A DNA stretch of 64,000 nt from Notospermus geniculatus (Eukaryota; Nemertea; Pilidiophora; Heteronemertea; Lineidae), in assembly GCA_002633025.1 (NCBI GenBank), contig NMRB01000296.1, forward strand, positions 258,001 to 322,000, in the 5' to 3' direction. The translations under genes and the position numbers were made by a program. The stretch's first letter is position 1, and every line of letters starts with the position of its first letter. Under the pieces are notes generated by a model that did no database searches, was not told the DNA's origin, and saw only the letters and a list, made by a program, of their open reading frames with translations. Shown one piece after another: positions 38,932 through 51,337 of the stretch.

Positions 38932-38989
38932 GAAATGAAGGTGAACTGGGCGACGTCACCAGGAAACCAACAAAAACAAGACACAAGTA
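38932..38989 (+). CDS. TIA1: TIA1/TIAR-type RNA-binding protein, exon for RRM1 end and linker
   Basis: TIA1/TIAR (Rox8 in Drosophila) is an RNA-binding protein with three RRMs that binds U-rich RNA, influences 5' splice-site choice and nucleates stress granules. This exon encodes EMKVNWATSPGNQQKQDTS: the last beta strand of RRM1 (EMKVNWA) and the RRM1-RRM2 linker. As I recall the family, vertebrate copies have EVKVNWATTP and fly Rox8 EIKVNWATSPGNQ, so the match is near-exact. The acceptor is TGCTTTTTCGTTGTAG and the donor is A/GTAAGT. The exon starts on a codon boundary and leaves one base (A) over, which the next exon at 62175 completes to a Lys codon. The borders agree with my memory of the vertebrate exon. 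The preceding RRM1 exons were not found in the window. Symbol assigned by family; TIA1 and TIAL1 cannot be told apart here. Confidence 0.93.
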
Positions 38990-40312
38990 GTAAGTATCTA
39001 TATTTTCAACTATTTCATTGCATCTCGATTTCTAAACTCTCATTGCAGTGAGCAACATTCCCAGTGCTTGCTACAAGCCCTGCAGCTCAAAAATATCACT
39101 AGAAGCTGACCAATGATTCATATAAGTAATTCCCAAAAGCATTTGAAGTTGCATCTTCCTCAGTTTTGGACACTTGGCAAATTGGTCTGTCTTCATTGAA
39201 ATGGAATTGCATATTGGGTATTCTTGTTTGAATGAATGAATTCAGTCTGGTAGAATTGATCTCAAATTTTTGGCAGATCTGGGCTGGAAACATTTTGACC
39301 TCAGTATGAGGAACACTCGTCCTTGGTACAACTTGGTCCTCCGTGGGATTGCTCAGTTCCATACAGACCACACTGGCCATACTTGTGTATGATGAAAGGG
39401 ACAATTCATCACCTAAATTGAATGGGCCAGACCACAAAACGAGCCCAGAAACACCATTGGCTATTGGTAGCGAGTTGAATCAATCACCTTCGGGTTCGGC
39501 CATCTAGTACCACATAAAAACATCCATCGAATACCAAACAGTGATCACAACCCGTGCCAGAAACAATCATGAAACGACTGGTCATTCGTTCCACAAGACC
39601 CCGGCGTGATAAATAACCGTATGTGCCACTGAAACATAACGTCGGAAAGAATTCTTCATACGTTTGAGTATACTGTTGGATTATCTTAACAAGAACAGGC
39701 TGCTAGGACATGAGAATTGATAGAAATCTATCCCAGATTGATTTGGCTCGTCTCTTTCATGTATCATTCATATAGAGTGGCCTGCAGTGATTTGGCAAAC
39801 TTTGTTGGAATGGACTTTGGGTATCTGATTCAGGTTTGCCCTGTGATCATTTCGATGGGATCGCTCGGCATTTCCCCTACACATTTGCTAAATGTGATTG
39901 GAGTAATGAAGACCATTTTGTTGCTAAATTGCTCCTTACTCCATTGACCAATGAAGTATAACATCAATAATTGTCGTCCGCGTCGGACAGGGGTGAGCTC
40001 GATGAATACAAATCGTCCGATAGGACACCGACCGCGGCGGTAATAGACAGTGGACGTCTGAACCAATCAGAATTAGGACGACACCTAAAGACAGGTCTTA
40101 GATCAGTGCCTTGTCACCGAATTCGCCGTCCACAGTTGATGTCAAATTGACGGATCTTGATTTGCATTGTCTGAGTTGTAGAGAGGAACCCCCCAGCCTG
40201 TGTTGCCTTTGAGATGTTGTTTGAGTGGTTGGTTCCAAGTCACACGAACAACTCCTGTCATTTCCCTGTTCCAGTGCATAGTTGGACCTTCTTGTTGGTT
40301 ATCTGTGACTTT

Positions 40313-40426
40313 GGCTCGTATTCTTCTAGAACCCTCCTTAACTCTAAGGTCCACTTTAAGCTTTTGTATTCTGCCCTGCAAACAATAGCTAAACCTTAGA
40401 GTTAAGGAAGCTTCTAGAATACGGCC
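40313..40426. mobile_element. 114 bp hairpin MITE
   Basis: The left arm GGCTCGTATTCTTCTAGAAC continues into CTTAACTCTAAGGT. The right arm is its inverted copy (ACCTTAGAGTTAAGGAAG, then TTCTAGAATACGGCC), with a short loop between. CTTT flanks both ends (40309-40312 and 40427-40430), a plausible target duplication. It has no coding capacity. Confidence 0.82.
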
Positions 40427-41469
40427 CTTTGAATTCTGTTGTTTTGTCCTTGATGAAGATGGCTGTGCAACCAAGCATCAGGACTTTCAAGTTGGTTCCT
40501 GGAGAGGGCTGTGCTACTGAGTGTCATGACTTGCATGTTGGTGGCTGTTGTTCTAACATCATGGAGAAAACCATGCTGCCTGTGTGATATCTCATCATTC
40601 TATTCATGTCGTTTGAAGCATCATAACGAGCTGCATGTTCAGCGCGCACTTGAGCAGATGAGCTCTAAAACAATGGTTGCTTCGTCATAATTTCGTCGGT
40701 CCGTATATTTCGTAAACCAGATTATCACAGAATGTGGGATAAGGAGCACTTAGTCGAGAAACAGGCAACAATAATTGGTGCATTAGCCCAATGTTTTAGC
40801 TAAATCAATTAGCCGGCGGTTTAATGCGCAAACGTATCCCCAGTGAATGACACGCTAAATAAGCTCTAGTACACTCTAATACTTGGTGATGGACGCTTCG
40901 CCCAGCGTGTTATGATATGAGTGGTCATGGGCGTAGCGTTGTTACACGCCGTGATAATGAAGTACATCCGTGCAGTTCACAATACACGCTAATGCAGTGA
41001 GGATGTCACTTGCTCAAGAGTTGGGTTGCGGCGAAACGTTTGAAGGATTAGTCATTCATGAATATTCACGAAGTGTGGAGAAAAATCACATTTCGAATTG
41101 GTGAGTTGATCTAAAACCTGGACTTCAGCTGACTTTCATCAAGGTGACCGTAACTATAGTCCAGCTTTGGTGGCCAGATCAGTGGCCCACCTATACCCAG
41201 GCGAGTGTCTGCCATTACTATACAGTCACTGCCATAAGTCATGTCGAAGTCTTTAACTCCGTACGACGTTCAGGAAGCAATAGTTCTCAGACTTGCAAAA
41301 CAGCTTCCATACTAATTGCATCAGAGAGTCTGTCGTTTGTGAGAAACAATCCGAACATCAAAGAGCGATTTTTTTGCATCTTTGATACTTGTACAATGGA
41401 GTGGCGCACAACTGAACTGTTCCATTAGGTTGGCATTATTCATATGTCTCTTTAAGGAGGAGGAACAGT

Positions 41470-41825
41470 ATCAAGCTAGAGTTGCATGTTCTACCAGGTC
41501 ACTTAGACGTACTGCTCTAGGATTAAGTGCAGCATAGAGTATTATATGAAGTCAAGATGGGAAAAATGTATCAGGGACGTTTGCTTTCCGTAGGAAGCAT
41601 GACCCTCTTTTGGTCTCGCCGCCAATTCTTCTCCCAAGTGATGCTGCAACCAGCTAGAGCTGTACTTGTGGGTCACTTTCTAGTTGCACATCTCTGGGGT
41701 TAAGTGCAGCGTAGTCAAGATGGGGAAATGTATCAAGTACATTTGTCTTCTCGTAGTGGAAGAAGGCAGTACCCTCTTTTCCTCCCTCCATCAGTTCTTT
41801 CAAGTGATGCAGTAACCTATCCGCA
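41470..41825. repeat. Diverged tandem repeat, period about 170-180 bp
   Basis: Two versions share AGCTAGAG, GGTCACTT, TTAAGTGCAGC, GTCAAGATGGG, AATGTATCA, ACCCTCTTTT and CAAGTGATGC in the same order. The first contains a small extra segment near 41540. Confidence 0.8.
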
Positions 41826-43077
41826 GGAGCGGGGCAGAAAAATACCAAGCGTCACTTGCCCTTTACTTTGTTGGCCACCTCCCGAGATTTTTCTTGTTTT
41901 TCCATCGCAATGCCTCGGAGGATGGCATGGTGCAACAAGAATACGAAATGGTAATAGGTCGAGTGGGCAGACCACTCCGGCAAACCCAAGGGATGTCCAG
42001 ATGTCGCAAGGTAATGGACCATCCATTTATTTGTATCAAGAGGTTGTTTTTCTACAAGGCGGGACACTTAATTCATTAATTTTTGTTACCATTGTGGTCA
42101 GCAGCATGGTCTCTCTGGACAAGTATAGCACTACATAGCTTTCGTCTTACCGCATCGTGATCATCGAAAAGAAACTCTGGTTTTTTGCAGCTTCATTGTT
42201 TATGATGAATTGTTCCTTTCTTTCTCCATGCTAGCTTCTCCAGCAGTGAGCCAGAGGTGTTCACGGTGCGAACTACCGATGTTACAGGACACAGTGAGCT
42301 GTTACAGAAGATGGCGAATGGGCTACATTGTTGCAGAAGTTGATCCTGTGTACTGTAGCTCTAGAGCAGTTGACACTGTTTATCATCAAAATGCCCTGGG
42401 ATTTGCCTCCAAATATCTAACCACAGTTTGGTAAACATACTTCAGAGCAACATTTTGGTACTGAAAATTCTTTGGGATCTCTCGCCCTTGTTGTCCATTG
42501 CATGCCTGTAGCAGGCAAGTACCACTCTATCGGTTTTCTAGTTCAGCCCACTCTGTCAGTCTCAAGTATCATATTCATGCAATATCTGACAAGTTAGTGA
42601 TTAAGGGTTGAAATCTTTCAGATTATTAGTTCGAAATATCACTTGAGTTGCTTCTACTATGCGCGCATGTGCAAGTGGTGTTCTTGGTGATTAGGTAGCT
42701 GTACTGGGCAACTTGTGAACATTTCTCGAAGGTCATCAACCTTATTCTGCATAAATTGACCAGTCTTGATGGCCCTAAACTGGACACTACCACGCAGTTA
42801 CACTCAATCTTCTACACCCAACTAACTAAAGACTTTCGCCTCCCCACAACCAAAACCAGACTGTTGTTGCCAAAAACCATTTCAGTGCTTATGTACATAG
42901 TTGTAGGGTGTGAGGTCTCGAACAGGAATCCGTTGTCACCGTCATCGGTCGAGGGGAAAAAAGCAATGCATCAGAAAAATGTTCCCTTGTGTCAAAGGAT
43001 CGACATGAAGTGGCAAGATTGTGTCAGGTGATGGGGTGTAATGTCAGCGACATATACTCCAAGTGCGTCATTCCTAG

Positions 43078-43353
43078 CAAGGTGCAGGGCTGGATAAAAA
43101 CGATTTCGTGTTATACGTCGCGGCGTGTGCTGTTTTACCAATGAGGTTGCTGGTGGATTCATATGCCATGCGTTCTCATGTTCTTGGCTACTCTGTACCT
43201 GAGGCTAATGTGTCTGTTCCGCTTTGGTGGGTGGACCTGAAGTCTTGTAGTCCTATACAAGCAGCGGCACCAGTGTTAGGGAGGGACGGTAGTCTGAAAT
43301 ACATGCTTTCAGAAGCACAGGAACTGGTCAAACGGTTAAGTGACCTTGGCTGA
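43078..43353 (+). CDS. Candidate terminal exon, unknown protein
   Basis: After a possible acceptor (GCGTCATTCCTAG) the plus strand is open for about 91 codons to a TGA. The peptide begins QGAGLDKNDFVLYVAACAV, passes through VPLWWVDLKSCSP and ends with a helical-looking EAQELVKRLSDLG. The NDFVLYVAA part loosely recalls the DFVLYVSA motif of leishmanolysin-type (M8) metalloproteases, but what follows does not, and no HEXXH is present. It lies on the same strand inside the TIA1-type intron, so it would need its own promoter. No partner exons were identified. The upstream open frame at 42756-43031 is in a different frame and also unrecognised. Chance, or a decayed retroposed fragment, are the alternatives. 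Confidence 0.22.
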   Translation, partial: QGAGLDKNDFVLYVAACAVLPMRLLVDSYAMRSHVLGYSVPEANVSVPLWWVDLKSCSPIQAAAPVLGRDGSLKYMLSEAQELVKRLSDLG

Positions 43354-43713
43354 CTAAAGATCCAGAGCGCTCTTGGTTTATGACAATAACATTGACAGCT
43401 GACGTTAATTCAATGGTAGCAATATGAAAAATATTCAAATAGAACACGGATAGGACATTTTATAGACTTATTATTCATTTGCCGGGATATCTCCTCAGTT
43501 TTCACTTACAAGAGATGTCGGGCGACTGATGTCAATATGGACAACTGGCGTGATCATTTCCTGTGTAAACAATAGTACACCATTGACTTGGTGTGTTATT
43601 GAAGCTTCTTATTCCTGGTCTGATGTACGCAGACGGCAGGTACAGGGGGTCAGTGTACCAAGACAGTAAGACCAAGGTCCAAAGGAGCACAGTACACGGA
43701 TAGATAAAGTACA

Positions 43714-44112
43714 AGGGGCAACATACCCAGATGGATCGGGCACGAAAGGGGCACCCTACCCAGAGGGGTCAGGCCCCATTGGGCACCCTACTCAGTGGGA
43801 TCAGGCACCATTGGGGCACTATACCCAGATGGATCAGGCACCATTGGGGCACCGTACCCAGAGGGATCAGGGACCATTGGGGCACCGTACCCAGATGGAT
43901 CAGGGACCATTGGGGCACTGTACCCAGAGGGATCAGGGACCATTGGGGCACTGTACCCAGAGGGGTCAGGGACCATTGGGGCACCCTATACCCAGAGGGG
44001 TCAGGGACCATTGGGGCACCCTATACCCAGAGGGGTCAGGGACCATTGGGGCACTGTACCCAGAGGGATCAGGGACCATTGGGGCACTGTACCCAAAGAG
44101 ATCAAGAACCAC
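43714..44112. repeat. 33 bp minisatellite, about 12 copies
   Basis: The unit is GGGGCACCGTACCCAGAGGG followed by ATCAGGGACCATT. Most copies are 33 bp, and two (near 43980 and 44015) are 35 bp. Because 33 is a multiple of three, several frames stay open on both strands and give artefactual repeat peptides such as GTIGALYPEGS. No splice or start context supports translation. Confidence 0.95.
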
Positions 44113-45837
44113 TGGGCACCATACCCTCAGGTAGCCGAGCAGAAGCAGGCAGATCAGATACCAAAGAAGAAGCACCATAAGCAACCCATCTTGTCCAGCA
44201 AATGCCATATCCCCGTATCTTAAAACTGCTGACCTATGACATTTGACTGACCACCCTCGCCCATAACTGTCAAACTGTCAAAAAAATTGACCCATTGATT
44301 ACAAAAAGGGGCAAATTATTTCAATGCATCCGCAGTACGTTCTCATCCTTCACAATTGCAACACAAAGTGTGACCCATTCGTTTTTTTCTGACCTTTAGC
44401 GGCAAATTCGACAGATCTCTTCCTAAGTCAATCTCCTGACGGATGAGAAATAGCCATTCGTATGCATCACCATAAATTTCATGGCATCAATACGTCGCTA
44501 TTTTTTTCCAGTCATCTAATTCCTATGTATATCCAACAGCCCTCGAGTTTTTTTTGCGGGTTTGTAATCAGCGAGGGGAGAGTCCAGAGACGGCGCGGTC
44601 GATGATGTCGGCTTGTTTGGGGTGTAAATATGGTCATTACCCTCTCAGCAGGTGTTTAGAGCCGAATGTTTATCCCGAATGTCTTGATGGGCAGAAAGCA
44701 AGATTCGCTTCCCATGGACGAAGGGAAGTAGGAGTCACAAGAATGGAATTGTGGGAAGGTGTTGACAAAGTTGAGACTCCAAAGACCAAGTACATGTAGT
44801 GCAGATAGTGCTCTTTGGAAGCTTTCCAGCCTTCCAGGAATTGAATCCAGCATGTCAGTGGTGATGAGCCTTGATATCCCAACTCAGCCTGTTTCCGATA
44901 GTGGACCAACTGACCGTCATGTGGACACTTGCCCATAAAGATGTGATGGGACATCACCTAGTGTCCAGAATTCTCATGTTGTCATCATAAAGTGTGTTAT
45001 ATACCAATGTCCCAGTGAACAATGGCTCCTCAGGGAAATAATATGTATGGATATTGATGTTATTTTTTGCCGTGGCAGTCCTGCTGTTCGTTATGTCTGG
45101 GCAGCCTTATATGCCTCAGCATCATCAAAAAGCTATAAGGTCCTGAGAGTTTGTTCAGTCCCCAGCAGTAATCTTGTGACATAAAAAAGTCATAGCGTGG
45201 CTGTATATAATGTCATTAGTAAATGAAGTTCACGTATGTCTGTCTGTTGTTTCAGTTGGTTAGGCCCACACAGTGACATAGACAATTGTTCTCAGAGAAA
45301 AGGTGTTTTAAATGTTGCATAAAATGTCTATTTATTGTTTCCGATTATGATACACTAAGTTTACCAACAGCCTGTCTGAGCAGCTCTTTCATGCTGGCAA
45401 TGCTAACATTGCTGCAGGCAAGGCATGACGCTAAAAGTCACTTGACCCGTAGAAGTGGCAGACTCCAGTTTTATTGAACAAATATTGCATTCCCGTATTG
45501 CATTTGGCTGAGTTTCGTATCCGTGACTAGACTGCTGTCACTTTCAGGCCCACGCGTGCTACGGAAAACGAACGTGGGATTTCTCCGATGTATGGATGTA
45601 TGATACATGTGTGAGATATTGACAAAACAGCGACAATATTCTGGGGTCCATCGCTATGTAATGCTACACTCGCCTCGTCATTGGGTGTCGAGTTACTGGC
45701 AGTGCTACGATAAACGTTCAGTTTGTGCGATGCGCGTCAGTCAGACAATGTGTTTAACCTTTTGGGAGCCGGCAAGGATTAAACACTCCACGATGTACTG
45801 AGATTCTCCTATATCTGTACCAGTGCCCCCGTAACCT

Positions 45838-46075
45838 AGGAACTCATCCAGGGTATTCTTGCCATACCAAGAAAAAGTGATCGATGATTTAAGTGGAGGA
45901 AAACTAGTACCCGGTAAATACTTTGTCTATGCATTAACGGACACTATACGAAACTATAGTAAAAGCAGTACAAGCCCAGGAGTTTGTCCAGGGCATTCTT
46001 GCCATGATGAGAACAGAAATCGAGTGATTAGTGAAGAAAAATTAGTTACCAGTAATATTTGACTTCAGTCTCTGC
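45838..46075. repeat. Diverged tandem repeat, period about 140 bp
   Basis: The order GGAACTCATCCAGGGTATTC, TTGCCAT, ATCGA, GAAAAACTAG, ACC, GTAA, CTATGCATT recurs with substitutions (GGAGTTTGTCCAGGGCATTC onward). Confidence 0.75.
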
Positions 46076-47837
46076 TATGCATTGGGTAGTATGATTATGA
46101 ATAAAGTCAAACAAATGCTTTTAGTACAGTTATGTTCAGAGCACTCCAATGTATTTGTACTACCCAATGTATTAGTAACACTGTACAAAGGAGAAGTCAA
46201 AGCCTTCACTTGGCTATCGGCATCATTGGTTGCTGATCGTGATCAAATTGGCCTGGTTCCATAGATTGGTTTAATTTCATTAATTGCCCTTGTTATAAAT
46301 GATCCTTATTTCTCATCAAATATTTAGCCAAAACTGACTTTAATTGCGCTGGTCGCACATGAAATATTCAACAGTGGTGAAATTTCGCTGAAACAATCAC
46401 CAATAACTTTTTGCTTATGGCCGTAATTGTGCATATTAAATGAAGTTATAAAATACTCCAGTAAAATTCGCTGTGTTGGGATCCTGAAATCATGCCAAAT
46501 GAGAACATTAACTCTTGAGTGTAACATCTGAAGTTATTTCCCATCTCCCAGTGTTCCCCTACAATACACTGGCAGAATAAACTCTCATTGACTGCAGGGG
46601 ACACACACCATCCCATTTTCAAGCGTTTTGCAAACAGTGTGGGGGAACCCTGAGTGATAGGAACACTGATTAACATTACACCAAGCAAACAATATTTTTA
46701 GAAAAATTGATGAAAACATATGGAACAGTCTCCGTCTGCTGCACAGTTGGACTTCAAATTTATCACAACTTGTTCCATTAAGCTGTTAATAACCGATCAA
46801 ACATCTAAAACAAGAAAATGTTGTGTCTATCATTAAATCTGCATGGAAAATTCCATGATTTACAACAGCTCTTGAGCCATTAACATTGGGGATTTTTAAT
46901 GGTTTTCATGCCAGGGTCCATTATTGGAGTAATGGATTCTGCTAAGGAAAACACGAGTAGATACAGTTTATAACTATGAGAAGCATGGTGATGATAATAA
47001 AATGAAGCTTTTATAAAGCGCTTTCTACTAAAAACAGTTTCAAAGTAATTTACATAGTACCCTAGTCTCTCTCCAAAAACCACAGAAAACACCTCTGCTT
47101 ATTTGTCAGTCCACAAGGTGTCCTTAAAAGAGAGGTTCCACCCTATAACAAAGAAGCTGATCCCGTCATCTTCCTTGTTGTTTTCTTGCTGGCGGTATGA
47201 AGTTCACCGTCGCCAGCCTGGTTCCGTGACCTGATCAGTAATTATCGTATTTTGATGGTGACGATCCTGATCCTGTGGCATGACATACGTGATTAGCCGT
47301 GATGATGACATGGGTAATTACGACACTCTAACGAATCGCGTAACGAGCGGTGATAAAAGAGACAAGGGAAGACTCGGAACTAAGACAATTTCTCTAAGAA
47401 TGTCTGTCATTTTGCTGCTTTGGGGGTGGAAATGTCGAATCCAGGGTCACCGTTTCCTGCTGATGTGTAAGCATGGTTCGATCCAGCATCGAGGAAACTA
47501 GTTGTATCTTTCCTGCCTTCAGCTTTCTGCACAAGACCATCTCTCCGAGTACATCTATAGAAAGGTTAGGCCACAAGGTTGATGGGCCTTGCTGATTGCC
47601 TAACAGTCACCAGAATGTCATGTTGATTATCTTGGTGACAATTACTGTCCCATCACCCCGAGGCAATAAGTGGCAATAGATTCCACACGATCATTATTGT
47701 CTTTGGAAATGGGACTAATAAATAAATGGACAGTTATCAGTTGCACTGCATGGTTGGTACCTCAGTAGTCATTAAGAAGGGTGATCTTGGGCTTCTTGGT
47801 TTCCTGGCGTTGTTAGCATCTGTAGCCTGTGAGGCAA

Positions 47838-48125
47838 GCAGGGGAAGTAACTTGTCCAAGACACCACAAGGCAGGGCAGGTTCCCTGTCCAAGACCCCAC
47901 AAGGCAGGGGAGGTTCCCTGTCCAAGACCCTCCCACAAAGCAGGGAAGTGACTTGTCCGAGCCCTCAAGGCAGGGTAGGTTACTTGTCCAATACCCCACA
48001 AGCCAGTGGTGGTACCTTGTCCAATATCCCACAAGGCAGCGAAGTGACTTGTCCAGTAGGCACAAAGCAGGGAAGTGACTTGTCCAAGACCCACAAGGCA
48101 AGGCAAGCAGCTTATCCAAGACTTC
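47838..48125. repeat. Minisatellite, unit about 31-33 bp, about 9 copies
   Basis: Units combine CACAAGGCAGGGAAG with TGACTTGTCCAAGACCC, with indels. Open frames on both strands over this array are a by-product of the repeat. Confidence 0.93.
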
Positions 48126-48764
48126 ACTCCAGTGAGTTCCAAGTCGGAGTAACCTTCTAGAATTTTGAACCTGAAGCCACCTGCCTTGAACTGTATTGCG
48201 GCTTCGGGTATTCTGACCCCAGGACGGTGTGCTCATCATAGTGCAGTGTAATCTATTTCAACATTTCCACATCTGTGCCATGCATCGATGAGATTTCATC
48301 ACAACTCTGCTTGACACCCCCACGCACCCCCACAGTGGCAGAAGCCCTTGATGAATAGCCCCTGTCAGTTGACATCAGTGTTTTTCGCAGCTTGTGTTCG
48401 CCCAACTGCTCCTGACAAGATCTGCCCGCAAGGCTGGACCGAGATGCCCGATCCATTATGTGACAGATCATGATGAATGATAGGTGAAATACGACGAGAT
48501 TTTTATATCGCGTTAGCGCCCAGTGCACTGGCGATTTTCCATATTGAATTGTATGGATCTTGGTAAAAAGCTGCATGATAAATATCTCCTGGCAACCGTG
48601 GCACATTGCAACTGCCGGCAGACATTATTTACCTTAAAAATCCATTGGCAATTAAAGATTTCTGTCAGAATCGGAACTGATGCGTGGTCTGTGATGATTG
48701 CTGGGTTCCTCGGGTAAAAAAGTGGACTGTCACTGTCTACTCTTTCTCTTATCAATTAAAGAAA

Positions 48765-49013
48765 GAGCGCATAGTGGCGCAGTGGTTGATCATGGGACTC
48801 GAGACCATGAGGCTGAGGGTTTGATTCACGGCTGAGTCATGACTCAACTACATGTAAAGTCTGAAAGGATCAAATGATGCTCTGAAGCTGCTCCTTGAGT
48901 TTCACGAAAAGGTCTCACGCAACTCGATCTTTCTTGGTAAAAAATTTACCAGCCCTTTACAATAAGATGTGGAAGAAGTTGTGTAAGCAATAAAAAATAA
49001 ATGAAATAAAATA
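48765..49013 (+). mobile_element. tRNA-derived SINE, plus strand, with A-rich tail
   Basis: The A box is TGGCGCAGTGG (48775-48785) and the B box GGTTTGATTC (48818-48827), with tRNA-like spacing. A body of about 150 bases follows, and the element ends in a simple A-rich tail (TAAAAAATAAATGAAATAAA). It is the most complete SINE in the window. Confidence 0.88.
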
Positions 49014-49129
49014 ATATGCCTGCATTGATGAATAAATTATAGCGAACGGGCTGCTAATTGTCCTGTTGCATGTGTCATGATCTGTTAGAATATTGTGTGG
49101 TGTCATGGGAAGATCGATTTTGTTTAGAA

Positions 49130-49430
49130 TTTTGTATAACGGTGTAGTTGTGTGGATCTCTGTCTATTAATTGGGAGATAAAAGGTTCAAATCTCACCAG
49201 CCGTTTGGGGTAGAGAAGGTGTTTATCCTAAACTGCCACATGCAGATTTTAAAATCCTGGTACCTAGCCAAAACAGAAGGCGTGTAGCCTGAAGCAGTGA
49301 GTTTTGTTTGATTGGACTTATCCCACAACATGTAAGTTCTCAGCAAGCTAAGCCTGAAAAAGTGATCCGTTTTCTCCAGTTTCCTCCTACATGAACTGAA
49401 TGTCAGATTTGTCACTCTTTTCCAATTCAA
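49130..49430 (+). mobile_element. tRNA-derived SINE, plus strand
   Basis: It has an A-box-like GGTGTAGTTG (49141-49150) and a B box GGTTCAAATC (49184-49193). The body contains GTTTTCTCCAGTTTCCTCCT near 49370, similar to the CTCCGGTTTTCTCC body motif of the SINE at 57180-57354. The left edge of the 49344 duplication falls inside it. Confidence 0.7.
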
Positions 49431-50214
49431 CATCAGTCATCGAAGCATCGTAATCTTGATCTGTAATCCTGATAGCTTCTAGAACGGGCATTTTGATCTG
49501 TCTAATTTCCATTGTTCACACCATACAAGTTGCCATTATGGTTGAACCGTCGATACTGGTAATATTTCCCGCGTTGGTGCCCCGGTTAATCGCCTAATTT
49601 CTCCACTCAATTTACCGATTAGACTCGCTGTTGTCAAAAGGAAGGCGCTAGTGTTTATCCCCATTTGGTCTTTAAAATATGGCAATCAGGCGTATTACCG
49701 ACATGACTGTAGCGACTAGCTGACGGCATAATGGTTATGAAACATGCTACGGATGACGGTTTTAATGTGTGTATGGTGTTTGTCACTCAGCGTTGGTTGA
49801 AAGTACTCCGCGGCAGAAGCTGCATGGACATATTATCATGGTTCTCTCAGTAGACCAGGGGTATCAGAAGGGTGCAGTGGTGACATCATTGCCTGTCACT
49901 TATGAGGTTATGGTTTCAAACCTCGGTTGGACCCATTCATTTTGTAATAAGAAGGTCTCCCTTTGACAACATAGGATTTCTGCGAGTCCTATGGTCTACT
50001 TCTACTCTGTGCTGTTGATTTTGTTTGAACTTGACCAGGAATAGATTTGAGCTGGGGTTGAATGGTTAGATGCCATGAAAGTTGGGCCTACCCGTTGACG
50101 ACAAGTACAAGTGATATCAGAAAACTTGCTCTCATGGAGCTATTGCTAATTAGAAACTGTCGCAATTAGTGCAAAGGCCTTATCAACGCTAACAACACAA
50201 GCGTTGGACCATGC
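49344..50214. repeat. Duplicated segment, copy 1
   Basis: This 871 bp segment recurs at 50468-51337 at about 98% identity by eye. 252 bases of non-repeated sequence and an N separate the copies. Confidence 0.95.
49859..49960 (+). mobile_element. tRNA-derived SINE head, plus strand
   Basis: GTATCAGAAGGGTGCAGTGG carries the A box GGTGCAGTGG (49871-49880). CACTTATGAGG and the B box GGTTTCAAACC (49912-49922) follow. This is the same head pattern as the minus-strand copies at 57354, 58291 and 63120. Confidence 0.75.
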
Positions 50215-50467
50215 ATGGAGGTAGTATTGAGAAGGAGCGAACACGGACCCCACATCAAACAGTACAATCATCGATCCGCTGTTTGCTAAAGTGATTAGGG
50301 GGACAATAGGCTAATAACGCCGCACGATGGTCGGAAAAAGCCGATCTAATCTTCGGTAATTTCCGTGTGCAGTCAGCACTTCCCTTGTACAATGGTCAGA
50401 GTCCAAACAATAGAAGGGAACAATGGCAGTGGACGTTGCCTACGCACGAAAACTGAAAAATTCATCN

Positions 50468-51337
50468 CAAGCTAAGCCTGAAAAAGTGATCCGTTTTCTC
50501 CAGTTTCCTCCTACATGAACTGAATGTCAGATTTGTCACTCTTTTCCAATTCAACATCAGTCATCGAAGCATCGTAATCTTGATCTGTAATCCTGATAGC
50601 TTCTAGAACGGGCATTTTGATCTGTCTAATTTCCATTGTTCACACCATACAAGTTGCCATTATGGTTGACTCGTCGATACTGGTAATATTTCCCGCGTTG
50701 GTGCCCCGGTTAATCGCCTAATTTCTCCACTCAATTTACCGATTAGACTCGCTGTTGTCAAAAGGAAGGCACTAGTGTTTATCCCCATTTGGTCTTTAAA
50801 ATATGGCAATCAGGCGTATTACCGACATGACTGTAGCGACTAGCTGACGGCATAATGGTTATGAAACATGCTACGGATGACGGTTCTAATGTGTGTATGG
50901 TGTTTGTCACTCAGCGTTGGTTGAAAGTACTCCGCGGCAGAAGCTGCATGGACATATTATCATGGTTCTCTCAGTAGACCAGGGGTGTCAGAATGGTGAA
51001 GTGATAACATCATTGCCTGTCACTTCTGAGGTTATGGTTTCAAACCTCGGTTGGACCCATTCATTTTGTAATAAGAAGGTCTCCCTTTGACAACATAGGA
51101 TTTCTGCGAGTCCTATATCTACTTCTACTCTGTGCTGTCAATTTTATTTGAACTTGACCAGGAATAGATTTGGGCTGGGGTTGAATGGTTAGATGCCATG
51201 AAAGGTGGGCCTACCCGTTGACGACAGGTACAAGTGATATCAGAAAACTTGCTCACATGGAGCTATTGCTAATTAGAAACTGTCGCAATTAGTGCAAAGG
51301 CCTTATCAACGCTAACAACACAAGCGTTGGACCATGC
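50468..51337. repeat. Duplicated segment, copy 2 (starts at an N)
   Basis: The copy begins immediately after the single N at 50467 with CAAGCTAAGCCTGAAAAAGT. It includes a second copy of the SINE head (about 50983-51084) in which the A box is degraded to GGTGAAGTGA. Probably an unmerged haplotype. Confidence 0.95.

Noticed and set aside
43731-44223. Repeat-protein-like frames such as GTIGALYPEGS
   Set aside because: Explained fully by a stop-free 33 bp minisatellite that is open on both strands.
46280-46330. NDPYF-like codons resembling the RRM1 GNDPYCF region of TIA1
   Set aside because: It lies downstream of the exon it should precede, hits a stop after a few codons and lacks splice sites.
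47726-48160. 144-155 codon overlapping frames on both strands
   Set aside because: By-product of the 31-33 bp minisatellite; no transcript signals.
48765-48840. Possible functional tRNA gene
   Set aside because: A and B boxes are present, but the acceptor stem does not pair and an A-rich tailed body follows, so it is a SINE.
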